DNA from: Steroidobacteraceae bacterium
GTDB taxonomy: Bacteria > Pseudomonadota > Gammaproteobacteria > Steroidobacterales > Steroidobacteraceae
Direction: 5' to 3'
DNA length: 64,000 nucleotides
NCBI GenBank assembly: GCA_027531255.1
Contig: JAPZRU010000010.1
Coordinates: 52,352 to 116,351, forward strand
Under the pieces are notes generated by a model, which had not been told where the DNA came from, ran no database searches, and was given only the letters and a program-made list of their open reading frames with translations. Positions 36,485-46,167 of the stretch are shown piece by piece (position 1 is the first letter of the stretch; each line of letters begins with the position of its first letter). Both the position numbers and the translations under genes were made by a program.

Positions 36485-37858
36485 ATGAGCACCGGCGCAC
36501 CCGACACGATCGTCGCCGTCGCGACGCCGCCCGGCCGCGGCGGCGTCGGCATCGTGCGCGTCTCGGGCGCGCGCGCGACCGACGTCTGCACCGCGCTGCT
36601 CGGCGACGTGCCGCCCGCGCGTCGCGCTGTGCTGCGCGCGTTCCGCGACGCGCAGGGTCGCGCGATCGACCGCGGGCTCGCGCTGTACTTCCCCGCGCCG
36701 AACTCCTACACCGGCGAGGACGTGCTCGAACTGCACGGCCACGGCGGGCCGGTCGTCATGGACCTGCTCGTGCAGCGCGTGCTCGAGTGCGGCGCGCGCC
36801 TCGCGCGACCGGGCGAGTTCTCCGAACGCGCGTACCTGAACGACCGCCTCGACCTCGCGCAGGCCGAGGCGGTCGCGGACCTGATCGACGCGACCTCGGC
36901 GGCCGCGGCGCGCGCCGCGCTGCGCTCGCTCGACGGCGAGTTCTCGAGTCGCGTGAACGCGCTCGCCGACCGGCTCGTCGAACTGCGCACCTACGTCGAG
37001 GCCGCGATCGACTTCCCGGACGAGGAGATCGACTTCCTCGCCGACGGTGCGATCCGCGCGCGCGTCGCCGACGCGCTCGCGGGCTGCGAGGCGATTGCCG
37101 CGAGCGCCGAGCAGGGCCGCCTGCTGCGCGAGGGCTACGTGATCGTGATCGCCGGGCGCCCGAACGCCGGCAAGTCGAGCCTGCTGAACGCGCTCGCAGG
37201 CCACGACGCGGCGATCGTCACGGATGTGCCCGGCACCACGCGCGACGTGCTGCGCGAGCGCATCGCGATCGACGGCCTGCCGCTGACGGTGCTCGACACC
37301 GCGGGGCTGCGCGAGGTCGCCGACGTGGTGGAAGCGGAAGGCATCCGCCGCGCGCGGCGCGAGATCGAGCGCGCGGACCGCGTGCTGTACGTCGTCGACG
37401 CGTCGGATGCCGACGCGGTGGCCGCGGCGGCGCGCGAGGCGGAAGCGCTGCCGGGCGGCGTGCCGGTGACGCTCGTGTACTCGAAGTGCGACCTGCCGGG
37501 GGCCGAGGGGGCCGCGACCGACGCGACCGACGCGACCGATGCGGCCGCCGAGGCCGTGCGCGTCTCCACCCGCACCGCGCACGGGCTCGACGACCTGCGC
37601 GCGCACCTGAAGGCGGCGGCCGGCTTCGTTCCCGGCGAGGGCGGCGAGTTCAGCGCGCGACGCCGCCACCTCGACGCGCTGGCGCGCGCGCGCGGCCATC
37701 TCGGTGCGGCGCTCGAGCGGCTGGAGACGTCCGCGGGCGCGGAGCTCGCGGCGGAAGAACTGCGGCTCGCGCACGCGGCACTCGGCGAGATCACCGGCGA
37801 GGTCACGAGCGACGACCTGCTGGGGCGGATCTTCGCCAGCTTCTGCATCGGGAAGTGA
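36485..37858 (+). CDS. mnmE: tRNA modification GTPase MnmE
   Basis: 457 residues from the ATG at 36485. The N-terminal folate-binding domain has [20 protein letters not shown] and [14 protein letters not shown]. The G domain has [14 protein letters not shown], the TTRD switch, DTAGLRE, and SKCD in place of NKxD. The C-terminus FCIGK carries the conserved cysteine. With MnmG it modifies U34 of tRNAs. An Ala/Thr/Asp repeat ([10 protein letters not shown]) sits in the G domain after SKCD. A duplicated piece of the neighbouring OsmC gene begins 2 bp after its stop. Confidence 0.97.
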   Translation: MSTGAPDTIVAVATPPGRGGVGIVRVSGARATDVCTALLGDVPPARRAVLRAFRDAQGRAIDRGLALYFPAPNSYTGEDVLELHGHGGPVVMDLLVQRVLECGARLARPGEFSERAYLNDRLDLAQAEAVADLIDATSAAAARAALRSLDGEFSSRVNALADRLVELRTYVEAAIDFPDEEIDFLADGAIRARVADALAGCEAIAASAEQGRLLREGYVIVIAGRPNAGKSSLLNALAGHDAAIVTDVPGTTRDVLRERIAIDGLPLTVLDTAGLREVADVVEAEGIRRARREIERADRVLYVVDASDADAVAAAAREAEALPGGVPVTLVYSKCDLPGAEGAATDATDATDAAAEAVRVSTRTAHGLDDLRAHLKAAAGFVPGEGGEFSARRRHLDALARARGHLGAALERLETSAGAELAAEELRLAHAALGEITGEVTSDDLLGRIFASFCIGK

Positions 37859-37860
37859 TC

Positions 37861-37907
37861 GCCGCCGGCCTGCCGGACATCGCGACCACGCCGCCGCCCG
37901 AGTTCGA
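37861..37907 (+). repeat. 47-bp direct duplication, upstream copy
   Basis: Identical to 38066-38112 inside the OsmC gene, where it encodes residues 24-39. This copy lies just after the mnmE stop and has no start codon of its own. Confidence 0.85.
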
Positions 37908-37996
37908 GCGGCTCCTGCGAACGTCCTGCCTCCGGGCGATACGGTACCCTGCCGCAGCGCGCTACGCTGGAGCGCCGCGCCTGCCTGGAGCCCACG

Positions 37997-38431
37997 ATGA
38001 AGCCCTACCCGCACACCTACACCGTCACCGCCGTTGGCCAGAAGACCGGCGTCGTGCCCGTCGCCGCCGCCGGCCTGCCGGACATCGCGACCACGCCGCC
38101 GCCCGAGTTCGACGGGCCCGAGGGCACGTGGTCGCCCGAGACGCTGTTCGTCGCCGCGCTGTCGAACTGCTTCGTGTTCACGTTCCGCGCGGTCGCGCGC
38201 GCGGCGCAGTTCGAGTGGACGAACCTCGAGTGCCGCGTGGACGGCACGCTCGAAAAAGTGGACGGCGTCACGCGCTTCTCGAAGTTCGTCACGCACGCGC
38301 GGCTGACGGTGCCCGCCGGTGCGGACGAGGCGAAGGCGAAGCAGCTGCTCGAGCGCGCCGAGCACGTGTGCCTCGTTGCGAACTCGGTGGTCGCGCCGCG
38401 GACGATCGAGGCGACGGTGCAGGTCGGCTGA
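37997..38431 (+). CDS. OsmC-family peroxide-resistance protein
   Basis: 144 residues. The two redox cysteines are present: C58 in ALSNCFVFTF and C125 in AEHVCLVANS, with the usual spacing for OsmC/Ohr-like thiol peroxidases. The start MKPYPHTYTVTAVGQKTGVV and the TWSPETLFVAAL before the first cysteine are family features. It reduces organic hydroperoxides in the cytoplasm; the precise subfamily is unclear. It contains the downstream copy of a 47-bp duplication. Confidence 0.9.
   Translation: MKPYPHTYTVTAVGQKTGVVPVAAAGLPDIATTPPPEFDGPEGTWSPETLFVAALSNCFVFTFRAVARAAQFEWTNLECRVDGTLEKVDGVTRFSKFVTHARLTVPAGADEAKAKQLLERAEHVCLVANSVVAPRTIEATVQVG
38066..38112 (+). repeat. 47-bp direct duplication, copy within the OsmC gene
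   Basis: Same 47 bases as 37861-37907, 205 bp apart. This copy is in its coding context, so it is the probable parent. Confidence 0.85.
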
Positions 38432-38556
38432 GCACGCGCGTCGCGACGGCAGCGTGGAGATTCCAGGCACCGACGCCCCATGCGACCGCCGGGGGTGCGG
38501 CGGCGCGGCGAGCCGCGTCGGTCGCTGACGTCCAGCCGCGGGACCCGTAGCCCACC

Positions 38557-38584
38557 TTGACAATAGCGAGGGCTCGCTCATAAT
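38557..38584 (+). promoter_or_regulatory. tetR promoter with embedded operator
   Basis: TTGACA (38557-38562), 16-bp spacer, CATAAT (38579-38584). The spacer contains the perfect inverted repeat AGCGAG-GG-CTCGCT (38565-38578). A TetR dimer bound there would block RNA polymerase, giving self-repression and control of the efflux genes behind it. Confidence 0.75.
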
Positions 38585-38591
38585 AAACGGC

Positions 38592-39230
38592 ATGAGCGCG
38601 CCCGCCGCCCCTCCGTCCCCCAGCCGCCGCGGCCGACCGGTCGACCCGGAGGCCCGCGCCGCCCGCACACGCCAGATCCTCGACGGCGCCCGCCGCTGCT
38701 TCCTCCGCAAGGGCTTCCACGCCTCCAGTACGGCGGAGATCAGCGCAGAAGCCGGCGTCAGCGTCGCCAATCTCTACCAGTACTTCCCGACCAAGGACGA
38801 TCTCGTGCTGGCGCTGGTCGAGGACGACCTGCGCTCCGACCTCGAGCTGATCGCCCTGGTCGCACGGGCACCGACGCTGCGCGAAGGCCTGCAGGCGGCG
38901 AGCCACGCGATGTACGCGGACGCCGGCTTCGCGGACCTGTCGCGACTGCGCCTGGACGTGCTGACCGAAGCGAGTCGTACGCCGGCGGTGACCGCCGCCG
39001 TGCGCGCCGCCGAAGAGAAGATGGTCGCGGCCATCGCGGCCCTGCTCGAGCGGGCCCACGCGAACGGCGAGATCGACTCGCGGATCGCGCCGCGGGCGGC
39101 CGCGGCCCTGATCCTGTCGCTGACGGATGGCCTCGGCTGCCGGTTCGCCTTCCACGCGCCCGGCGTCGAAGCGCTGAGCGACGCCAGCACCCTGTTCATC
39201 CTCCGAGCGCTGGGGGCGCGGATCAACTAG
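38592..39230 (+). CDS. TetR-family transcriptional regulator
   Basis: 212 residues. The helix-turn-helix is STAEISAEAGVSVANLYQYF, then PTKDDLVLALVEDD, typical TetR/AcrR. The C-terminal ligand domain is generic. It starts 8 bp after the -10 of a promoter with an embedded palindrome and is followed after 42 bp by the efflux genes, so it probably represses itself and the pump in one transcript. Confidence 0.95.
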   Translation: MSAPAAPPSPSRRGRPVDPEARAARTRQILDGARRCFLRKGFHASSTAEISAEAGVSVANLYQYFPTKDDLVLALVEDDLRSDLELIALVARAPTLREGLQAASHAMYADAGFADLSRLRLDVLTEASRTPAVTAAVRAAEEKMVAAIAALLERAHANGEIDSRIAPRAAAALILSLTDGLGCRFAFHAPGVEALSDASTLFILRALGARIN

Positions 39231-39272
39231 GCCGCCCGGCCCGAATCGCCACGCCCCCTCTGTACCCGCCAT

Positions 39273-40358
39273 ATGAGCGAGCCGTCCCTTATGCATATCT
39301 CGTCGCGCTGCCTCCGGGCTCTCGCCCTCCTCGCCCTGGTGCCGCTGGCCGGGTGCTCCGAGCCCGCCGCCGAGGTCGCGCCGCCGGACCCGTGGGTGCT
39401 CGTCCAGCCCGCCGCGCCGCCGACCGATCCGGCGCGGCGCGCGCTCGGCACCGTGCGCGCCGCGCAGTTCCACGCGCTCGCCACCGAGACGGGCGGCCGC
39501 GTGGAGCGGCTGGAAGTGGACGTCGGCGACCGCGTGCGCCGCGGCCAACTGCTCGTCGTGCTCGACGCCGCGGTCGCGTCGCGCCGCGTGGCGGCGGCGC
39601 GCGAAGAACTCGCTCGCGCGGACGCGCAGCTCGCAGAGCGCGACCGCCATCGCACGCGCGTCGCGGGTCTCGTCGCGCTCGGCGCCGCGAGCGACGCCGA
39701 CGCGGACCAGGCGGAGATCGAGCGCCGGGCGGCCGCGAGCGCCGTCGCCACCGCGCGCGCCGAGCTCGCGGCCGCGCAGCGCGAGCTCGCCGCCGTCGAG
39801 GTACGTGCGCCGGTCGACGGCCTGGTCGCCGTCCGCCACGTCGAGCGCTCCGCGGTGGCGGCGCCCGGCGCGCCGCTGCTCGAGATCGACGGCGACGGCG
39901 CTCGCGAGATCGTCGCGGTCGCGCCGGAGTCGATCGCGCGCGACCTGCAGCCCGGCACGAGCGTCGAGTGGCGCGTCGGCACGACCACCGGTCGCGCGAT
40001 CGTCGAGCGCATCGGCCGTCGCGCCGGCGGCGCCGACGCGCGCCAGCTCGCGCTCCGCGTGATCGAAGGCGACGCGGCACCCGGCTCGATCGCCGAGGTC
40101 GCGTTCCCCGACGGCGCCGCCCCGGCCACCGCCCGCGTGCCCGCGGCGGCCGTGCTGACCGCGCGCGACGGGTCGCGCACCGTCCGCGTGGTCGACGCCG
40201 ACCGTCGCGTGCGCGACGTGCCCGTCGAGCTGGTGCGGCTGGTCGCCGGCGGTGCGCTGGTCGCGGGCGACCTCGCGCCCGGCGCGCAGGTGGTCGCCGC
40301 CGGGGGCCAGTACGCGACCCCGGGTTCCCGCGTGCAGCCGCGCCTCGCCTCGCGCTGA
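39273..40358 (+). CDS. RND efflux periplasmic adaptor subunit (lipoprotein)
   Basis: 361 residues with signal peptide and lipobox LAGC; start either the ATG at 39273 or the one at 39291 (MHISSRCL), which gives a more usual signal peptide. The lipoyl half-motif RVERLEVDVGDRVRRGQLLV, an Ala/Arg-rich coiled-coil hairpin (about residues 95-165), and ELAAVEVRAPVDGLVAVRHV follow. It bridges the inner-membrane pump and the outer-membrane channel. The pump gene starts 11 bp after its stop. Confidence 0.93.
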   Translation: MSEPSLMHISSRCLRALALLALVPLAGCSEPAAEVAPPDPWVLVQPAAPPTDPARRALGTVRAAQFHALATETGGRVERLEVDVGDRVRRGQLLVVLDAAVASRRVAAAREELARADAQLAERDRHRTRVAGLVALGAASDADADQAEIERRAAASAVATARAELAAAQRELAAVEVRAPVDGLVAVRHVERSAVAAPGAPLLEIDGDGAREIVAVAPESIARDLQPGTSVEWRVGTTTGRAIVERIGRRAGGADARQLALRVIEGDAAPGSIAEVAFPDGAAPATARVPAAAVLTARDGSRTVRVVDADRRVRDVPVELVRLVAGGALVAGDLAPGAQVVAAGGQYATPGSRVQPRLASR

Positions 40359-40369
40359 AGGAGTCCGCC

Positions 40370-43300
40370 GTGTCCGTCACCCGCGCGGCGCTGAGCCGCC
40401 CCCGCTTCACCGTGGTCGCCGCGTTCGCCGTGCTGCTCGCCGGCCTCGCGCTGCTGCCCGGCTTCCCGTCCACCGAGGAGCCCACCGTGCCGGTGCGCGT
40501 CGCGACCGTGGTCGCGCAGCTGCCCGGCGCATCGAGCGAGCGCGTCGAGGATCTCGTCGCCCGCCCGATCGAGGAACGGCTGCGCGAGATCGACCGCGTC
40601 GAGCACCTCGACACCGTCGTGCGCCCGGGAGCCGCGTTCATCTACGTCTCGCTCGAGGAGAGCACGCCGCCCGGCGAACTCGCCTCCGCGTGGCAGCGCG
40701 TGCGCGCGAAGGTGCAGGACGCCGCTGCCGTGCTGCCGCCCGGCACGGTGGGTCCGTTCGTGGACGACGAGTTCGGCCGCGTCGCGGTGCGCAGCGTCGC
40801 GCTGTACGGCGACGGCTACTCGGCGGGACAGCTGCAGGACGCCGCGCGGCGACTGCGCGATCGGCTGCAGGGCGTGCCCGGCGCCGAGCGCGTCTCGCTG
40901 CACGGGGTGCGCGAGGAGCGCGTGTACGTCGAGCTCTCGCCCGCGCGCCTCGCCGAGTACGGGCTCGACGCCGCGACGGTCGGCCGCGCGCTCGAGGCGC
41001 GCAACCTCGTCGCGCCCTCGGGCGAACTGATCGCGGGCGGCCGAGTGCTCGCGCTCGACCCGCTGGCCGATCTGCGCGACGCCGCCGCGCTCGCCACGAC
41101 GCCGATCGCGCGGCCCGACGGCTCGCTGGTGTCGCTCGGCGCACTCGGCACCGTGGTGCAGGCGCCGGCCGACCCGCCCGCGACCGCGGCCTTCTACGAC
41201 GGCCGGCCGGCGATCGTGCTCGGCGTGTCGATGAAGGGCCGGCTCGACGTGCAGACCTTCGCGGCCGCCCTCGACGCGGAACTCGAGAGTGCGCGCGCCG
41301 AACTGCCGGCGGGGATGCAGCTCGGAACCGTCACCGACCAGGCCGCCGTGGTCCGCGGCGAGATCACGCGCGTCGGCCAGGTGTTCGTCGAGACGATCGT
41401 GATCGTGATGGCGGTCGTCGTGCTGTTCATCGGCTGGCGCGCGGGGCTCGTCACCGGCGCGATCGTGCCGCTCACCGTGCTCGGCACGCTGGTCGCGATG
41501 CGAGTGCTCGAGATCGAGCTGCACCAGGTGTCGATCGGCGCGATCATCATCTCGCTCGGCCTGTTCGTCGACAACGCGATCGTCGTGGTCGAGGACTACC
41601 AGCGGCGCGTCGCCGCCGGCGAGCCGAAGCGCGCCGCCGCCGAGGCGGCCGGGCGCACCACCGCGACGCCGCTGCTGGTCTCCTCGCTCGCGATCATCCT
41701 GGCCTTCGTGCCGCTGGTCGCCGGCGAGACCGACACCGCGGAGTACATGCGCAGCCTCGCGATCGTGCTCGCGATCACGCTGCTGCTGTCGCTGTTCGTG
41801 GCGCTTACCGTGATGCCGGTGCTGAGCGTGGCGTACGCCGGCGACGCCGCGCACGACGCCGACGACGGCCGCATGGCGCGGGTGCGTCGCTGGTACGCGG
41901 ACCACGTCCGCGCGGCGCTGCGTCGGCCGAAGACGGTCGTCGCCGCGATGGTCGCGCTGCTCGCGGCCTCCATCGCCGCTTTCTCGCTGCTGCCCACCGA
42001 GCTGCTGTCGTCCTCGGCGCGGCGCCAGCTGCAGGTGCCGATCGAGCTCGCGCCGGGCACTTCGTCCACCGAGACGCAGGCGCTCGCGCAGTCGCTTTCG
42101 CGGCGCCTCGCCGGACCCGAGTGGTCCGACCGGCTGTCGGGCAACGCGGTGTACGTCGGCGACGGCGGGCCGCGCTTCATCCTCGGCCTGAACCCGCCGA
42201 CGCCCGCACCGCACATCGCCTACGCCGTCGTGAACCTCGCCGACGGCGCGGATCTCGACGCCACGGTCGATGCGCTGCGCACCGACCTGCAGCAGGCGTT
42301 CCCGCAGGCGCGGATCGAGCCCAAGCGCTTCTCGCTCGGCGTCGCGGAAGCCGGCACCGCGGTGTTCCGCCTCGTCGGCACCGACCGCGCCGCGCTCGAT
42401 GCCGCGGCGGTGCGGCTGAAGACCGCGCTGAGCGCGATCCCCGGCGTCGTCGACGTGCGCGACGACGGCGAGGCGCGCGTCGAACGCCTCGCGATCGACG
42501 TCGATCCGCTGCGGGCCGCCGAGGCCGGCGTGACGGTCGCGGACGTCGCCGCGACGCTGCAGGCGATCCACGCGGGCGTCGAGGTGACGAAGCTGCGCCA
42601 GGGCGACGTGCTGGTGCCCGTGGTCGTGCGCTCGCCGGCCGACGAACGCGTCGATCCTGCACGCCTCGCGGCGCAGCGCATCGCCGGCGCGGGCGGCACC
42701 GTCGCCCTCGGCGAGATCGCGGACGTGCGGATCGCCGACCAGCCGAGCGTGCTGGTCCGCCGCAACGCGCGCGCGGCGCTGACGGTGACGGCGCGTCACC
42801 CGGAGCTGACCGCGCAGCAGATCGTGGACCGCGTCGCGCCCGCGCTCGACGCACTCGGCCTGCCCGACGGCCACGCGGTCGAGATCGCGGGCGAGATCGA
42901 GGAGTCCGCGGAGGCGAACGCCGGCCTCGAGCGCTACTTCCCGTTCGCGCTGCTCGGCATGGCCGGCCTGTTCCTGTGGCAGTTCGGCAGCCTGCGCAAG
43001 GCCGGCATCGTGCTGGCGTCGATTCCCTTCGTGATGATCGGAGCGACGCTCGGCCTGCTCGTGACCGGCCAGGCGGTCAGCTACACGGCGACCCTCGGCC
43101 TGCTCGCGCTGGCCGGCATCATCGTCAACAACGCCGTGCTGCTGCTCGAGCGCACCGCGGAGGAGGAAGCGCAGGGCAAGCCGCTGCTCGACGCGGTCGT
43201 CGACGCGGCGGCCGTGCGCTTCCGGCCGATCCTGATGACCAAGCTGACCTGCGTCGCGGGGCTCGTGCCGCTACTCCTGTTCGGCGGCGAACTCTGGCGG

Positions 43301-43495
43301 CCGCTCGCGGCGACGATGATCGGCGGTCTCTCGCTCGGCACGCTCGTCACGCTGCTGCTGATCCCCGCCCTCTACGTCGTGCTGTTCCGCGGGCGCGCGC
43401 CCGCGCCCATCGACCCGGCACGCGCGAACGTCGCGCCGCCACCCGGCGACCCGGCGCCGACGAACGCCGCGCCCTCCCCGGTTACCCGAGCCTGA
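40370..43495 (+). CDS. RND efflux transporter, inner-membrane pump
   Basis: 1041 residues, the full RND length, starting at a GTG after an AAGGAG ribosome site. Helix 1 lies near residues 10-30. RND marks include STEEPTVPVRVATVVAQLPG, GLFVDNAIVVVEDYQRR with the charged residues of helix 4, and GLLALAGIIVNNAVLLLERT in the second half. Proton-driven export of drugs, solvents or lipids is expected. It belongs to the AcrB-like class rather than the metal-pumping CusA class; substrate unknown. Confidence 0.95.
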   Translation: MSVTRAALSRPRFTVVAAFAVLLAGLALLPGFPSTEEPTVPVRVATVVAQLPGASSERVEDLVARPIEERLREIDRVEHLDTVVRPGAAFIYVSLEESTPPGELASAWQRVRAKVQDAAAVLPPGTVGPFVDDEFGRVAVRSVALYGDGYSAGQLQDAARRLRDRLQGVPGAERVSLHGVREERVYVELSPARLAEYGLDAATVGRALEARNLVAPSGELIAGGRVLALDPLADLRDAAALATTPIARPDGSLVSLGALGTVVQAPADPPATAAFYDGRPAIVLGVSMKGRLDVQTFAAALDAELESARAELPAGMQLGTVTDQAAVVRGEITRVGQVFVETIVIVMAVVVLFIGWRAGLVTGAIVPLTVLGTLVAMRVLEIELHQVSIGAIIISLGLFVDNAIVVVEDYQRRVAAGEPKRAAAEAAGRTTATPLLVSSLAIILAFVPLVAGETDTAEYMRSLAIVLAITLLLSLFVALTVMPVLSVAYAGDAAHDADDGRMARVRRWYADHVRAALRRPKTVVAAMVALLAASIAAFSLLPTELLSSSARRQLQVPIELAPGTSSTETQALAQSLSRRLAGPEWSDRLSGNAVYVGDGGPRFILGLNPPTPAPHIAYAVVNLADGADLDATVDALRTDLQQAFPQARIEPKRFSLGVAEAGTAVFRLVGTDRAALDAAAVRLKTALSAIPGVVDVRDDGEARVERLAIDVDPLRAAEAGVTVADVAATLQAIHAGVEVTKLRQGDVLVPVVVRSPADERVDPARLAAQRIAGAGGTVALGEIADVRIADQPSVLVRRNARAALTVTARHPELTAQQIVDRVAPALDALGLPDGHAVEIAGEIEESAEANAGLERYFPFALLGMAGLFLWQFGSLRKAGIVLASIPFVMIGATLGLLVTGQAVSYTATLGLLALAGIIVNNAVLLLERTAEEEAQGKPLLDAVVDAAAVRFRPILMTKLTCVAGLVPLLLFGGELWRPLAATMIGGLSLGTLVTLLLIPALYVVLFRGRAPAPIDPARANVAPPPGDPAPTNAAPSPVTRA

Positions 43496-43500
43496 GCCCC

Positions 43501-44919
43501 ATGCGCACCACGACCTTCCGCGCGGCCCTGGCCGCGCTCGTCCTCGGCTTCGCGACCTCGTGCACGACCCTGCCGGGCGCGCCTTCGCTGCCCGAGTCGA
43601 TTCCCGCGAAGTGGAGCGTCGCGTCCGCGGCGCTGGCGCCGGGCGAGCGCCCGCTCGACTGGTGGCGCGAGTTCGAGGATCCGCAGCTCGACGCGCTGGT
43701 CGCCGAGGCGCTGCGCGCGAACCGCGACCTCGTCGCCGCCGACGCGCGCCTGCAGGCGGCGCGCGCGCTGGCGCGCGAGGCGCGGTTCGCGGAGGGCCCG
43801 TCCGGCGGCGTCGCCGCACAGCGCACGCGCACGCGGGTCGCCGCGCTCTCGCAGCCGCCGGTGGAGGGCACGCCCGCCGAGTTCGCGACACAGCGACTGG
43901 TCGACGCCGGGCTCGAGTTCCGCTGGCAGCTCGACCTCGCGGGGGGGCTCGCCGCGGCGCGCACCGCCGCGGCGGCCGACGCCGACGCGACGCTCTGGCA
44001 GCGCCGCCAGGTCGAGGCCGGCGTCGCGGCCGCGACCGTCGAGGCCTGGCTCGATCGCGACGACGCGAGCCGCGCGCTGCGGGTGCTGGACGCGCGGCTC
44101 GCCGCCCTCGCGGGCGTGCGCGAGCGCCTGCGCGGGGCGGTCGCGCTCGGCGCGGTGCGCGAGGCCGACGCGGCGCTCGCCGACCTCGCCTACGAAGAGG
44201 CCCAGGCCCTCGCGCTCGAGCGTCGCCTGCGGGCTCGCAACGCCGAGCGGCGCCTCGCGACGCTGACGAACCGCGCGGCCGGGACGTTGCGACTCGAGGA
44301 CGCCGCGACCGGGTATCCCGCGCGCCTCCCGGTCCTCGATCCAGTCGCGGCGCTGCGCTCGCGGCCCGACGTGGGCGCGGCGGAGGCGCGCGTCCGCGCC
44401 GCGTTCGCGCGGTCCGGCGTCGCGGAGGCCGCGCTCTACCCGCAGATCTCGCTGGTCGCCACCGCGGGTCTGTCCGCGCCCCGCGCGAGCCTCGACGAGC
44501 CCGGCGCCCGCCGCTTCGCGGTCGGCGACCTGCTCACCTGGAGCCTCTTCGACCTGCCGCGGCTGCGCGCGCAGGCGCAGGCCGCGGACGCCGAGGCCGA
44601 CGCGGAACTCGCGGGCTTCCACGCGACCGCGCTGGCGGCGCTCGAGGAAGCCGATGCCGCGATCGACGGCTGGCAGACCGCGCTCGGCAGCGCCGACCGC
44701 ATCGACGCGGCGCGCGCGGCCGCCTCGCGCGCGGCGACACTGGTCGAGGCGCGCCGCGCCGCGGGTCTCGCCAGCGCGCTCGACGTCGCGCGCTCGCGCG
44801 CCGACGCGATGGAGTGGGAACTCGCCGCGGTCGACGCGCGCGGCCAGGCGCGGCACGCGTGGGCCGCGGCGCTGCTGGCGCTCGGCGCCGGCTGGCGCGA
44901 CGGCGACGTACGGCCGTGA
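43501..44919 (+). CDS. Outer-membrane efflux channel (NodT/TolC family lipoprotein)
   Basis: 472 residues with a signal peptide and lipobox ending ATSC. PLDWWREFEDPQLDALVAEA is the conserved NodT entry. Two long repeated helical regions (Ala/Glu/Arg-rich coiled coils) and the TYPE-like VAEAALYPQISLVATAG segment follow. It forms the trimeric outer-membrane tunnel of the pump encoded before it (5 bp gap). The downstream transporter gene overlaps its stop codon. Confidence 0.93.
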   Translation: MRTTTFRAALAALVLGFATSCTTLPGAPSLPESIPAKWSVASAALAPGERPLDWWREFEDPQLDALVAEALRANRDLVAADARLQAARALAREARFAEGPSGGVAAQRTRTRVAALSQPPVEGTPAEFATQRLVDAGLEFRWQLDLAGGLAAARTAAAADADATLWQRRQVEAGVAAATVEAWLDRDDASRALRVLDARLAALAGVRERLRGAVALGAVREADAALADLAYEEAQALALERRLRARNAERRLATLTNRAAGTLRLEDAATGYPARLPVLDPVAALRSRPDVGAAEARVRAAFARSGVAEAALYPQISLVATAGLSAPRASLDEPGARRFAVGDLLTWSLFDLPRLRAQAQAADAEADAELAGFHATALAALEEADAAIDGWQTALGSADRIDAARAAASRAATLVEARRAAGLASALDVARSRADAMEWELAAVDARGQARHAWAAALLALGAGWRDGDVRP

Positions 44920-46103
44920 GCCTGCGCGGCCTCGCCGGCGCGCTCGGCTCGATCGCGACACGGGCGCTGTCGGGCGCGTGTGCCGGCGCGCTCGCGATCG
45001 CGCTGCCGTGGACCGTACTCGCGGATACCGGCGATCCGCGGCTCGCCGGACTGGCGGCACTGGTGCTGCAGGGTCCGGCCGTGATCCTGGGTCTGTTCGC
45101 CGGCCGGCTGGTGGGGCACTGGGCGCCCCGCCGCGCGGTGCTCGTCAGTGATGCCGGGTGCGCAGTCCTGCTCGCGCTCGCCGCCGCGTGCCTCGCGCTC
45201 GGCTGGCTGTGGCCGGGGCTCGCGGTGGCCGGTCTCGCGAACGGCGTGGCGGCGCCCGGCAACGCGGTGCAGGCGGCGCGCGCGCCCGGCCTCGCGCGCC
45301 GCGCGCGCTGGTCGCTCGCGCGCTTCAACGGCATCGGCGACGGACTCACCGTGGTCGCGCTGTTCGGCGCGGGTGCCGCGGCGGCCGCCGCCCTGGCGCA
45401 CGTCGACGTCGCGACGATCGTCGCGGCGACCGCCGCTCTCGCGACGCTCGTCGCGGTACTCGATGCTCTGCTGTTCCCGGCGCTGCGCGCGAACCGGCGC
45501 CCCGAAGCGCGCTCGCTGTCGGCGGGACTGCGCGCGCTCGCAGCCGACCGCACGCTCGGCGTCGTCGTGCTCGCGTGCCTCGCGGTGGTCGCCGTCTACC
45601 AGTCGATGGACGACGTGACGGTGCCTTCGCGACTGCTGGCCGAGGGTGCGGGGCCGGAGCGCCTCGCGCCGTACGTGCTCGGCTCGTGCGCGGGCGTGAT
45701 CGCCGGCAGCCTCGTCATCGCCGCCGCGGGCCGGCGTCTACCCGGGGTCGCCGCCGTCGCGGTCGGCGCGACGCTCGTCGCGATCGGCGTGTTCGCGATC
45801 GATCGACTGCCGATCGACTGGCTGGCGTCGGCCGGACTGGTGCTGGGCATCGGCGCCGGGCTGCTGTCGCCGGCCGCGACCACGCTGCTGCAGCAACGCA
45901 CGCTGCCCGCGAGCCGGCTCGCGGTGCTCGGCGCAGTGTCGGCCGGCGTGGAGTCGGTCGGGCCGCTCGGCTCGGTCGGCGCGGGCGTGCTGATCGCCGG
46001 ACTCGGCCTCGGCATCGCGACGCCCGTGCTGGGCACGGTGGCGCTGTCGGCCGCGGTGTTCGTGGCCGTCGCGGGGATCCGACCCCGCGGTGCTGCGGCG
46101 TGA
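44916..46103 (+). CDS. MFS-like membrane transporter at the end of the efflux operon
   Basis: 395 residues, about 11-12 hydrophobic helices, starting at a GTG that overlaps the stop of the outer-membrane channel gene (GTGA at 44916-44919). GRLVGHWAPRRAVLVSDAGC resembles the MFS loop between helices 2 and 3, and LLQQRTLPASRLAVLGAVSA lies in the second half. It looks like a diverged MFS permease. The overlap implies coexpression with the tripartite pump, perhaps feeding substrate to the periplasm; that role is inference. Confidence 0.8.
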   Translation: MSLRGLAGALGSIATRALSGACAGALAIALPWTVLADTGDPRLAGLAALVLQGPAVILGLFAGRLVGHWAPRRAVLVSDAGCAVLLALAAACLALGWLWPGLAVAGLANGVAAPGNAVQAARAPGLARRARWSLARFNGIGDGLTVVALFGAGAAAAAALAHVDVATIVAATAALATLVAVLDALLFPALRANRRPEARSLSAGLRALAADRTLGVVVLACLAVVAVYQSMDDVTVPSRLLAEGAGPERLAPYVLGSCAGVIAGSLVIAAAGRRLPGVAAVAVGATLVAIGVFAIDRLPIDWLASAGLVLGIGAGLLSPAATTLLQQRTLPASRLAVLGAVSAGVESVGPLGSVGAGVLIAGLGLGIATPVLGTVALSAAVFVAVAGIRPRGAAA

Positions 46104-46167
46104 GTCTCGCTGCGGATCCGCAAGGGGTGGCGGAGCGGCGCGTCCGGCAGCTGCCCCGTGCCGGGCC

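Noticed and set aside
39227..42874. A 1215-codon open frame antisense to the RND pump, and many other very long antisense frames
   Set aside because: High GC keeps antisense frames open. The translations are Arg/His/Gly/Ala-rich without motifs, while the opposite strand carries a clear pump gene.
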